The translations under genes and the position numbers were made by a program. Of a DNA stretch of 64,000 bases, positions 8,753 through 16,066 are shown in pieces. The stretch's first letter is position 1. Every line of letters starts with the position of its first letter. The stretch is from UMGS1908 sp964432825. GTDB taxonomy: Bacteria; Bacillota; Clostridia; Christensenellales; UBA1242. The stretch is from the NCBI GenBank assembly GCA_964432825.1, contig CAYSOX010000002.1:55538-119537 (forward strand), read 5' to 3'. The notes below the pieces were generated by a model. That model was not told the DNA's origin. It worked only from the letters and a program-made list of their open reading frames with translations, and ran no database searches.

Positions 8753-8830
8753 TTCACGGGAAAAAACTTTGGCGAGAGGGATATGGTGGCAGTTGTAGGT
8801 TTTTCCGTGAGGGCAGAAAGGAGAATGTAG
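8753..8830 (+). promoter_or_regulatory. Structured leader with 15-codon ORF upstream of ldh
   Basis: CACGG(G)AAAAAAC at 8755-8767 pairs with GTTTTTCCGTG at 8799-8809, forming an 11-bp stem at the predicted RNA 5' end. A tiny frame at 8783-8830 (MVAVVGFSVRAERRM, with GAGAGGG just before the ATG) starts in the loop and runs through the 3' arm, so translating it would open the stem. The patch is richer in G and C than its surroundings. Whether it is a leader peptide or an unknown regulatory RNA is open. Confidence 0.4.
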
Positions 8831-9071
8831 TCAACTTGTTTTAATTTTTTATATTTTAGTGTAAATAATCGTAAAAAATTTAAACTTTTTGGGTAAAATT
8901 TTAAGTTTTGGTGTTCAAACGAAAAAATAATTGTAAAAAGATAAAGGGTTTAACTATAAAACAAAAAATTAAGAATTAATCGAAAAAATTTGTTAAAACT
9001 TATATTTGAGAGATTTTAAAGCAGGTAGACAAAGTTTGCTTTTTGTGAAAATATATTTTAAGGAGAAAAGA

Positions 9072-9977
9072 ATGGATAAAGTAGTTTTAATTGGATGTGG
9101 AAATGTGGGGGTAAGTTATGCATATAGTTTAATCAATAGTTCGGTACACGTTGATGAATTTGTGCTTATTGATGTTTTTAAAGAGGTTGCTGAGGGTCAA
9201 GCCTTGGATTTGTCGCACGCATGCAGTGCATTAAATAAAAGAATGAAAATTTATGCGGGAGATTATTCGGATTGTGGTGATGCGAAAATTGTTTGCATCT
9301 GTGCCGGTCGAGGACAAGCGGTGGGTGAGACTAGAATGGATTTGATTAATAAAAATTATGAAGTTTTTAAAAGCATTATTGGAGAGGTCGGCAAGACAAA
9401 ATTTGATGGAATATATTTGGTTGCAACCAATCCGCTGGATGTAATGACGGCAATCACGCAAAAACTTTCAGGCTTCCCTAAAAACAAGGTTATTGGTAGC
9501 GGAACAACACTAGACACTGCAAGACTAAGAAGCCTTATAAGTAAAGAATTAAACTTAAACCCAAAAAATATTCATGCATATGTGATTGGTGAACATGGTG
9601 ATAGTGAATTTATTCCATGGAGCAATGCAATAATTGGTTTAAATAAAGCAACCGACTTTTTAAACAAGACTAAAAGAAATCAAATTTTAAAAGATGTTCG
9701 CCAATCCGCTTATGAAATTATTCAAAAGAAAGGCAATACTTGTTTTGGTATTGGGGTATGTCTTAGAAACATCACAAAGGCAATCTTGGAAGATACCAAT
9801 TCAATTATGACAGTTTCGTCTTTTGATGGTGTATATGGAACCTATTTGGGTCAACCCACCGTTGTTGGTTCGGACGGTGCTGAAAAGGTTATGCATTTGG
9901 AGTTAACCGAAGAAGAACAAACCGAGTTAAATGCTTCGGTTTCGGCTATAAAAAATGCATTAAAATCTTTAAACTAG
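9072..9977 (+). CDS. ldh: L-lactate dehydrogenase
   Basis: The start chosen is the ATG at 9072, which has an AAGGAG ribosome site and begins the Rossmann strand DKVVLIGCGNVG; the frame remains open 22 codons upstream but without support. The 301 residues carry the NAD-binding GCGNVG motif, the substrate loop GQAVGETRMDL with Gln at the position that favours lactate over malate dehydrogenase, and the active-site GEHGDSE. The enzyme converts pyruvate and NADH to L-lactate and NAD+ at the end of fermentation. It is slightly shorter than typical (about 315). A roughly 320-nt leader precedes it. Confidence 0.93.
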   Translation: MDKVVLIGCGNVGVSYAYSLINSSVHVDEFVLIDVFKEVAEGQALDLSHACSALNKRMKIYAGDYSDCGDAKIVCICAGRGQAVGETRMDLINKNYEVFKSIIGEVGKTKFDGIYLVATNPLDVMTAITQKLSGFPKNKVIGSGTTLDTARLRSLISKELNLNPKNIHAYVIGEHGDSEFIPWSNAIIGLNKATDFLNKTKRNQILKDVRQSAYEIIQKKGNTCFGIGVCLRNITKAILEDTNSIMTVSSFDGVYGTYLGQPTVVGSDGAEKVMHLELTEEEQTELNASVSAIKNALKSLN

Positions 9978-10028
9978 GGTAAAATTTCATAATATATCGA
10001 CTTTTTATCTATTTTGGCGAAGAAAATA

Positions 10029-10057
10029 TTGACAAATTAGTCATTTTGGTGTAGCAT
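10029..10057 (+). promoter_or_regulatory. Promoter of the asnS leader
   Basis: TTGACA at 10029-10034, a 17-bp spacer and TAGCAT at 10052-10057. The predicted RNA begins near 10064, about 180 nt before the Asn-rich leader ORF. Confidence 0.65.
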
Positions 10058-10245
10058 TTACAATGTAAAGCAATGGGAAGAGTCTGGGTGGTAAACGGTT
10101 GAAAAAGTTAAACTTTTAAGTTTTCTAGATTAAAACTTTAAAAAGCGTAAATCAACTAGGCTTCAATTTTAATGCCCTCTAGTGCCCCCAAAAAGCAAAA
10201 ATCCAACTTTTGGTAAATAAAAAAGGAAAATAAAAGGAAATTATT

Positions 10246-10302
10246 ATGTTTCAAACACTAAATAATAATAACAATAATAATTTAAACGCACAAAAATTTT
10301 AG
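10246..10302 (+). CDS. Asn-rich leader peptide of asnS attenuator
   Basis: This 18-residue frame reads MFQTLNNNNNNNLNAQKF. Seven consecutive Asn codons (six AAT, one AAC) at 10261-10281 and one more at 10285 make 8 of 18 residues asparagine. A ribosome site AAAAGGAAA lies 8 nt before the ATG. The TAG stop at 10300-10302 lies inside one arm of the proposed antiterminator hairpin. It sits directly upstream of an intrinsic terminator and of the asparaginyl-tRNA synthetase gene, the arrangement known from ribosome-mediated attenuation of amino-acid operons. The peptide itself probably has no function beyond sensing Asn-tRNA supply. Confidence 0.78.
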   Translation: MFQTLNNNNNNNLNAQKF

Positions 10303-10357
10303 TGGGTTCCTTTTGAGTTAAAAAAAATTTAAGTCACTTTTTAGGAAAACACTAAGA
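10297..10357 (+). promoter_or_regulatory. Proposed antiterminator hairpin, asnS leader
   Basis: TTTTAGTG (10297-10304) can pair with CACTAAGA (10350-10357), and TTCCT (10307-10311) with AGGAA (10343-10347), across a GG/AA internal loop: 13 pairs with one G-U. This uses the loop and 3' arm of the terminator and so excludes it. A ribosome stalled on the Asn codons would leave this arm free; one at the stop codon would cover it. Confidence 0.6.
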
Positions 10358-10370
10358 AGTGACTTTTTTT
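10331..10370 (+). terminator. Intrinsic terminator in the asnS leader
   Basis: AAGTCACTTTTTAG (10331-10344) pairs with CTAAGAAGTGACTT (10352-10365) with one G-U pair and a 7-nt loop, followed by a T run to 10370. It is the strongest hairpin in this gap and lies between the leader peptide and asnS. Confidence 0.85.
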
Positions 10371-10381
10371 AGGAGGGAATT

Positions 10382-10429
10382 ATGGCAAGACGAAACGCCG
10401 TGGCGGGCGAAGGGATAAAATTAAATTAA
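10382..10429 (+). CDS. 15-residue ORF after the leader terminator
   Basis: The frame MARRNAVAGEGIKLN starts after an AGGAGGG ribosome site that overlaps the terminator's T run. Its first 33 bases are markedly GC-richer than the surroundings. It would be translated only when the terminator is read through. I recognise no family; it could be a second leader, a small protein or a remnant. A weak promoter (TTGTAA at 10451, TAAACT at 10475, 18-bp spacer) follows it. Confidence 0.35.
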   Translation: MARRNAVAGEGIKLN

Positions 10430-10584
10430 TAAAAAATGTAACAATTAAACTTGTAAAATTGATATTATTTGTGCTAAACTAAAAAAGTAAAGAAAAACAC
10501 AGTTTTATATAAAATAAGCCGAATTAATAAAAGGTGTTTTAAATGGGCACAAGAAAACTTAAAAACTAAAATTAGGAGTAAATT

Positions 10585-11973
10585 ATGAAAAAAATTGATA
10601 TTAAAATTTTAAATGAAGAATTTGAAAAGCATTCGGGAGAAATAGTAAAAGTTGCGGGCTGGGTAAAAAGTGTTCGAAATAGCAAAGATTTCGGATTTTT
10701 AACCATCACCGATGGTACATGTTTTAAACCTTTGCAAATAATTATTGATACCACACTTGAAAATTTTGAAGCCGTTTCAAAGTTGATTGCCGGCTCAACG
10801 GTTATTGTAGAAGGTGAGGTTAAGTGTACTCCAGAAAATAAGCAACCTTATGAACTTTTGGCACGAAATGTTGAAATTTTCTGTGCTACAGATAATGAAT
10901 ATCCTTTGCAAAAGAAGGGGCATTCGGTCGAATTTTTGCGTAAAATTGCTTATTTAAGACCTCGCTCAAACCTTTTCCAGGCAGTTTTTAGAATAAGAAG
11001 TGTTGCAGCACAGTCAATCCATAACTATTTTCAAAAGAACGGATATTTATATGTAAACACTCCACTTATCACAACTGCCGATTGTGAGGGCTCGGACCAA
11101 ATGTTTAAAATCACCACACTTAAGTTTGATGATTTGCCAAAAACCGAAGACGGAAAGGTTGATATGACTCAAGACCTTTTTGGAAAACAAGCATTTATAA
11201 CGGGTTCTGGGCAACTTCATGGTGAGGCTTTTGCTTTGGCATTCAACAAAATTTACACCTTTGGGCCTACCTTCAGAACGGAAAATTCAAACACAAAATA
11301 TCATGCTAACGAATTTTGGATGATAGAACCAGAAATAGCCTTTTGCGACTTAGACGAACTTATGGATATAGAGGAAGATATGCTAAAGTCGGTGGTTGGT
11401 GATGTTTTAAGGGATTGTCCAGATGAATTGGCGTTTTTGAATCAATTTATAGACAACACTTTACTTGAAAAACTTAACAAGTTGGTAAATAGCAAGTTTA
11501 CCCGTATTGACCATAGCGAAGTTATTGATATCTTGCAAAAAGCCGATTGTAAGTGGGAATTTTATCCTGAACAAGGCGGAGATATCGCAAAAGAACACGA
11601 AAAATATATAACCGAATATTTCAATGGCCCGGTATTTATCAAAAATTGGCCAAAGGATATTAAGGCTTATTATATGAAGCAAAACGCCGACGGAAAAACG
11701 GTTGCTGCGGTAGATTTGGAAGTTCCGGGTGCTGGCGAACTTATGGGTGGAAGTCAAAGAGAAGAGTCTTATGAAAAGATTATGAAAAGGTGTGAGGAAA
11801 TGGGTGTAGACACCTCTTCAATTGACTGGTATTTAAATTTAAGAAAATTTGGTTCTTGTGTTCACTCGGGGTTCGGGATGGGCTTCGAAAGATTGGTTAT
11901 GTACCTAACGGGTGTAGATAACATTCGTGACACTATTCCATTCCCAAGAACACCATTAAATTGTGCATATTAA
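10585..11973 (+). CDS. asnS: Asparaginyl-tRNA synthetase
   Basis: The 462 residues are the normal length for AsnRS. An OB-fold anticodon-binding domain covers about residues 15-105. The class II core has RPRSNLFQAVFRIRS (near 132-146), motif 2 FGPTFRTENSNT, and motif 3 GFGMGFERLVMY near the end. The tight match of the insertion and HSVEFLRKIAYLRPR stretch to AsnRS rather than AspRS makes the call firm. It charges tRNA-Asn with asparagine in the cytoplasm. TTAGGAG precedes the ATG. Upstream sequences indicate attenuation by Asn-tRNA availability, with a possible weak second promoter just before the gene. Confidence 0.97.
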   Translation: MKKIDIKILNEEFEKHSGEIVKVAGWVKSVRNSKDFGFLTITDGTCFKPLQIIIDTTLENFEAVSKLIAGSTVIVEGEVKCTPENKQPYELLARNVEIFCATDNEYPLQKKGHSVEFLRKIAYLRPRSNLFQAVFRIRSVAAQSIHNYFQKNGYLYVNTPLITTADCEGSDQMFKITTLKFDDLPKTEDGKVDMTQDLFGKQAFITGSGQLHGEAFALAFNKIYTFGPTFRTENSNTKYHANEFWMIEPEIAFCDLDELMDIEEDMLKSVVGDVLRDCPDELAFLNQFIDNTLLEKLNKLVNSKFTRIDHSEVIDILQKADCKWEFYPEQGGDIAKEHEKYITEYFNGPVFIKNWPKDIKAYYMKQNADGKTVAAVDLEVPGAGELMGGSQREESYEKIMKRCEEMGVDTSSIDWYLNLRKFGSCVHSGFGMGFERLVMYLTGVDNIRDTIPFPRTPLNCAY

Positions 11974-11978
11974 AATAT

Positions 11979-12016
11979 TGCCGACAGCAAAATGCTGTCG
12001 GCATATTGGTTTTTAT
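11979..12016 (+). terminator. Intrinsic terminator after asnS
   Basis: TGCCGACAGCA pairs perfectly with TGCTGTCGGCA over an AAA loop, followed after a few bases by a T-rich run. Confidence 0.75.
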
Positions 12017-12023
12017 TTTAATA

Positions 12024-12331
12024 TTCCGCCCGACATTTGCGGACGGGCGGAACGAATTTTCCGTATCTTTGTTCATCTTTTCGGTAAAATATAAAAGGAA
12101 TAGGTTTTTCTATAATATATTCTTTACTTATAAACAAAACCAACATCTTATGCATTTCCACTTTAGTGAGTTATACTAGTAGATTTGCTTGAATTTTGAG
12201 AATAACACACCCAAAACAGATTCCCGATCTAGGTGACCCTGTCGGGGTTCTGTTTTGGGTGTGTTAACTCAAAAGGCAAGTAAAGATACGGACGACCATT
12301 TCCGCTCATCCGGTAAAGGTCAAGCGGAGTC
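12024..12331. mobile_element. MITE-like inverted-repeat element, copy A
   Basis: A 308-bp element without an ORF. The left end is a hairpin (TTCCGCCCG/CGGGCGGAA at 12024-12052) followed by CCGTATCTTTGTTCATC at 12061. The right end is the same arrangement inverted (GTAAAGATACGG near 12280 and TTCCGCTCATCCGG near 12300), so the element has diverged terminal inverted repeats of about 60 bp. An internal hairpin has a perfect 17-bp stem (12204-12220 with 12249-12265) and inner CCCGA/TCGGG. Related copies lie at 24200 and 41803, each just downstream of a gene. Confidence 0.6.
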
Positions 12332-12390
12332 TCACTTATAATCGATGCTGTAATCTTTTTGTAATTGCTCCAACTGGGCAATTGCCAAAA

Positions 12391-13065
12391 TTACTTCGTA
12401 TAATAATCGGTGTCGTAATCTCTATTAAAGTGCTTTTGATATAATTCTTTTAATAATTTTTGACTAGTTTCAGAAACTTTAGGGTCGGAAGGGGTCGAAA
12501 AAACTCTAGATGAAGGTGGCAAATTTATTCCGTGGATACGCTTATAAATGTCAATAGAAGATTCGGTTGGATGAATCATTCTCTCCATTCTAATCACTTC
12601 AATTTCGGCATTTTTCGTTTTTTCGGCATTTTCAATTTTTGCCTTTTCAAGGGCAATTTCGTTTATATATGCACGCATAATTTTTTCGGATAATTGTGTT
12701 AGTTGTTTAGAATTTCCTACGGGTTCATTTAAAATTTTTAATATTTCTTCATCAGAAAAATAATTTTCGTTGGGATTGCTTTTAGAAATTAAAATCCGCC
12801 AAGATTTTGGAATTTCATCAAAATATGAGTTTTCCATAATGTGTTTAAAAGCGGTGCTAGGGTTATAAATGCGGACAAATTGCAAGTGTTTGTTTAAAAA
12901 GAAAAAATCTTCATCATACTCATAATTATGCTCAATCTTTTTAAAATCGGGCAATCTTATAATCAATTGATTATCCGTGGTTTTGTAGGGAAGAATAAAT
13001 GTTTTTCCTTCAAGTTCAAAGCACGCCCATTTTATATCTTTAAATCTTAAAACTTTTTGTTTCAT
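12391..13065 (-). CDS. Hypothetical protein
   Basis: A 224-residue soluble protein I do not recognise. The first 110 residues are mixed alpha/beta with aromatic clusters (YEYDEDFFFLNKHLQF). Residues about 115-165 form a Glu/Lys/Ala-rich helix, probably coiled coil, and the tail is Ser/Pro-rich then basic. There is no signal peptide or membrane segment. The start has a GGGGG ribosome site. It is convergent with asnS across the repeat element and divergent from mscL. The frame is well formed, so I regard the gene as real. Confidence 0.75.
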   Translation of the reverse strand: MKQKVLRFKDIKWACFELEGKTFILPYKTTDNQLIIRLPDFKKIEHNYEYDEDFFFLNKHLQFVRIYNPSTAFKHIMENSYFDEIPKSWRILISKSNPNENYFSDEEILKILNEPVGNSKQLTQLSEKIMRAYINEIALEKAKIENAEKTKNAEIEVIRMERMIHPTESSIDIYKRIHGINLPPSSRVFSTPSDPKVSETSQKLLKELYQKHFNRDYDTDYYTK

Positions 13066-13367
13066 ATATGCCCCCGCTTAATTTAATAATTTAATGGTAT
13101 AACGAAAATTAAAAATTGTCAATACTAAAGCCAAAAATTGGTGGGGTATACTAAAATTTGTCAATATAAAAGCACTAAAATTTCCCGTGTATATAAAAAT
13201 TATGGGTAGAAAAAATTAAACTGCAGTGCAATTATTTGTGGAAAAGTTCGAAAAAAATGTATAAAAAAAGAAATAAATTTCATTAATTAGTGCAATTAAC
13301 TTGAAATTTTTAAAAGTTGTGATAAAATAGTTAAATAGTAAATTAAAATATACAAAGGAGTAAATTT
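13066..13367. promoter_or_regulatory. Divergent region before mscL
   Basis: This 302-bp gap holds an mscL promoter (TTGAAA at 13301-13306, TAAAAT at 13323-13328, 16-bp spacer). The phrase 'ttgtcaatactaaa' recurs once in changed form about 45 bp later. Nothing else is seen. Confidence 0.5.
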
Positions 13368-14003
13368 ATGAAAAAATTTTTTAAAGAATTTAAAGAATTT
13401 ATCAGCCGTGGCAATATTGTAGATATGGCTGTCGGTGTTATTGTCGGCGGTGCATTCAGCACAATCGTAACCGCATTAACAAACAAAATCATTATGCCTT
13501 TTATTAACTGGATTCTTTCTGCTGGTGGAGAGGGTGAAAATGGTTTAGAAAAAGCCTTCACCTTTTTAAGAAAAGTGTATGATGAAAACGGTGCAGTTGA
13601 CCTTGAAAAGAGTATTTACATTGATTGGGGTTCATTTATCACTGCAATTATTAACTTCTTCTTAATAGCACTTGTTCTATTTATCATCCTAAAGGCTGTT
13701 ATGAAGGCAAATGCACTTATGAAAGAAGCGGTAGACGAAGCAAAAGACAAGTCTAAGCGTGAAGAAAAACGCGAATGCCGTGCAAAAGCAAAGGCTGAGG
13801 GCAGAAAGTATAAAGAGGTTTGGGCAGAACTTCAAGCCGAAAAGAAGGCTAAAGCAGAAGAGTCTGCAAAACTAAAGGCTGAAGAAGAGGCTAAACGAAA
13901 AGCCGAAGAAGAGGCAACCAAGATTGCTACAAGCAACAAAGAAGAAGAATTGCTTTCTCAAATTAGAGATTTGCTAGCACAACAAATCGTATATAAAAAA
14001 TAA
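13368..14003 (+). CDS. mscL: Large-conductance mechanosensitive channel MscL with long charged tail
   Basis: The N-terminus FISRGNIVDMAVGVIVGGAF and the first membrane helix (about residues 17-45) are typical of MscL. The second helix is at about 82-108. MscL opens under membrane tension to release solutes during osmotic downshock. At 211 residues it is about 60-70 longer than usual: an Ala/Lys/Glu-rich segment (about 115-195) lies between helix 2 and the C-terminal bundle helix (EELLSQIRDLLAQQ). The extension predicts a long cytoplasmic coiled coil. An AAAGGAG ribosome site and a promoter precede the ATG. Confidence 0.95.
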   Translation: MKKFFKEFKEFISRGNIVDMAVGVIVGGAFSTIVTALTNKIIMPFINWILSAGGEGENGLEKAFTFLRKVYDENGAVDLEKSIYIDWGSFITAIINFFLIALVLFIILKAVMKANALMKEAVDEAKDKSKREEKRECRAKAKAEGRKYKEVWAELQAEKKAKAEESAKLKAEEEAKRKAEEEATKIATSNKEEELLSQIRDLLAQQIVYKK

Positions 14004-14072
14004 GAAAAAACACTAATTGCGGTTTTTATATCCCAAAAGTTGGATAAAAATTTAATAATAAAATTGTTTATT

Positions 14073-14107
14073 TTGAGTTCGGTATTTTATCGGACTCAAT
14101 TTTTTTA
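14073..14107 (+). terminator. Intrinsic terminator after mscL
   Basis: TTGAGTTCG pairs with CGGACTCAA (one G-U pair) over a 9-nt loop, followed by eight T. Confidence 0.8.
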
Positions 14108-14189
14108 TTCGGAATTTTTTAAAACAGAATTTTCACATACTGTTACAGCCCCTCATATATTGAATTAACTTAAAAATTGGGGGAAGAGA

Positions 14190-15506
14190 ATGGCAAAATA
14201 TTTCGGAACGGATGGAATCCGCGGAGAGGTGGGAAAGGTTGTTAATTTCAAACTTGCAAGAAATTTAGGGATGGCACTAATAAAATATCGACCAAATGCA
14301 AAAGTTGTCGTTGCAACGGATACTCGTCCAAGTGCGGTGGTTTTAAAACAAGGATTGTTTTTGGGATTAGTCAATGGCGGTGCTGAAGTGGTGGATGTTG
14401 GGGTGTGTCCAACGGCAGGCGTTTCCTTTTTGACTGAGGTGTTAAATGCGGATTTTGGTGTGGTGATAACAGCATCGCACAATCCTCCAATGTATAATGG
14501 CTTAAAAGTTTTTAATAAAAATGGCGAAAAATTATCGGTTGCCGAGGCTGAAGCCATAGAAATGTTGATGGAAGAAGAGTTTGAATTAAATTATTTTTCC
14601 ACAGGGATTGTAAAAACGCGTTTTAAACTTGTGGAACTATATATTGAATATTTAGTAAATGCAACAGATGTGTCGCTTGAGGGCTTAAAAATAGTTCTAG
14701 ACTGTGCAAACGGCGCGGGTGTTGTGGTTGCTAAAAGGGTTTTTGAAGATTTAGGGGCGGAAGTTTTACAGATTGGCGGAAGCACTAATGGAGTTTATAT
14801 AAATGATGGGTTTGGGGCGTTGCACCCTGAATTGCTTTGCGAGGAAGTTAAAAATAGAGGTGCCAATTTGGGGCTTGCGTTTGATGGTGATGCCGACCGC
14901 CTAATTGTGGTAACATCGGACGGAAGCATTTTTAATGGTGACCAAACGCTCTTTGTTTTGGCAAACTATTTGAAAACTCAGGGAAAATTAAAGAAAAATT
15001 CGGTGGTTGTTACGTTGGAAACCAATCAAGGAATAATTATTGCCTTAAAAAATTTAGGGGTTAATTGTGAAGTTGTTTCGGTGGGTGACCATTTTGTGGT
15101 TGAAAAAATGGCAGAGAAGGGCATAAGTCTTGGCGGTGAGCGGTCGGGACATATCATTTTGGGTGATTTTGCAAAAACCGCCGATGGGATTTTGGCGGGT
15201 GTTATGCTTTCTGGTATTGTAAAACAAACGGGTAAAAGTTTAAACGCACTTTCGTGTAAAAGTTTACGAAAATTTGCCGAAAGAAATTATAAAACTTGTA
15301 AAGCCGACTTTATTCTAAAGAATAAAGATGTGGGTGAGGTTGTAAACTTTGTGTCAACAAGTCTGGGTGATTTTGGGCGAGTTTTGGTTCGAAAAAGTGG
15401 AACGGAGGATGTTGTTCGGGTTTTGGTGGAGTCTGAAAGTATGGCACTTGCAAATTGTTATGCCGACCAAATTTTAACTTGCATTAAAACCGTGGACGAA
15501 AAATAA
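14190..15506 (+). CDS. glmM: Phosphoglucosamine mutase GlmM
   Basis: The 438 residues follow the four-domain phosphohexomutase plan. FGTDGIRG is at residues 5-12, the phosphoserine loop TASHNPP at about 95-101, the metal-binding loop FDGDADR at about 233-239, the sugar loop GERSGHI near 317 and the C-terminal phosphate-binding loop RKSGTEDVVRV near 406. GlmM converts glucosamine-6-phosphate to glucosamine-1-phosphate on the route to UDP-GlcNAc and peptidoglycan. The start follows GGGGGAAGAG. No glmS or glmU neighbour is present. Confidence 0.96.
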   Translation: MAKYFGTDGIRGEVGKVVNFKLARNLGMALIKYRPNAKVVVATDTRPSAVVLKQGLFLGLVNGGAEVVDVGVCPTAGVSFLTEVLNADFGVVITASHNPPMYNGLKVFNKNGEKLSVAEAEAIEMLMEEEFELNYFSTGIVKTRFKLVELYIEYLVNATDVSLEGLKIVLDCANGAGVVVAKRVFEDLGAEVLQIGGSTNGVYINDGFGALHPELLCEEVKNRGANLGLAFDGDADRLIVVTSDGSIFNGDQTLFVLANYLKTQGKLKKNSVVVTLETNQGIIIALKNLGVNCEVVSVGDHFVVEKMAEKGISLGGERSGHIILGDFAKTADGILAGVMLSGIVKQTGKSLNALSCKSLRKFAERNYKTCKADFILKNKDVGEVVNFVSTSLGDFGRVLVRKSGTEDVVRVLVESESMALANCYADQILTCIKTVDEK

Positions 15507-16020
15507 GCCTATTTTATCCCATTGCCCGATATAATAAATGGTTTTTTGATGTAAGGGTATAACACAATTTGGTGTTAATTGAGGGCGATGTGGGCTTGTA
15601 AACACAAATTTTTCAGTGTCGAATTTTTATAGATATTAAAAAATACTTAATTTAAAGCCCAATTAGGATAATTTTCGCCGGTAATTTGCTTAAATTTTTT
15701 TAAAAACCCATGCTGGTTCAGTGTGCAAAAATTTTTGAAAAACCTCCGTCGGTAGGGCAAGTATAAGTTTATGAATAGCGCTTCCGAGTTCAGTGTGTAT
15801 ATATTTATGATGAACTTTTACTAGTAAGGTATAATTAAATTTTTTGAAAGACCGCCGTCGGAACGATATGCTTAAATTTTCGCAAAAATAATACAAAAAC
15901 CGGATTTGTGTAAGTAGGGTTTACGCGTGTATTTGGTTTTGTTGTGTTTTTACAAAAAAATAATGACAGTGGGGTTGATTTCTCTCGCATTTAGGTGGGT
16001 GGATGGGTGGAAATTTAACA
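15507..16020. repeat. Degenerate tandem repeats of about 37 bp
   Basis: From about 15681 to 15900 six diverged units start near 15681, 15720, 15758, 15792, 15830 and 15866 (period 34-39 bp). Shared phrases are 'ttcagtgtg' and 'tttttgaaa-acc-ccgtcgg'. The minus-strand open frame here (15690-15896) is only the translation of the repeat. No gene is seen in the rest of the gap. Confidence 0.5.
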
Positions 16021-16028
16021 ATTTTCTC

Positions 16029-16057
16029 TTGTAAAAGTCTTTTAGTTTTGTTATAAT
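16029..16057 (+). promoter_or_regulatory. Promoter giving a leaderless ABC-F mRNA
   Basis: TTGTAA at 16029-16034, a 17-bp spacer and TATAAT at 16052-16057. The ATG at 16067 begins only 10 bp after the -10 box, so transcription should start at or within a few bases of the start codon. Confidence 0.8.
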
Positions 16058-16066
16058 ACTGTTGTT

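Noticed and set aside
9006..9071. Longer N-terminus for L-lactate dehydrogenase
   Set aside because: The extra 22 residues precede the Rossmann strand and the ribosome site AAGGAG lies at 9060, pointing to ATG 9072.
10060..10370. T-box riboswitch upstream of asnS
   Set aside because: The expected regulator for this gene in Bacillota, but the UGGNACCGCG T-box is absent; the nearest match (GTGGGTTCC at 10302) has a base that would not pair with the discriminator of tRNA-Asn, and the poly-Asn ORF plus competing hairpins explain the region better.
11961..12179. 72-codon plus-strand ORF after asnS
   Set aside because: It runs through the asnS terminator and the MITE-like element and has no ribosome site.
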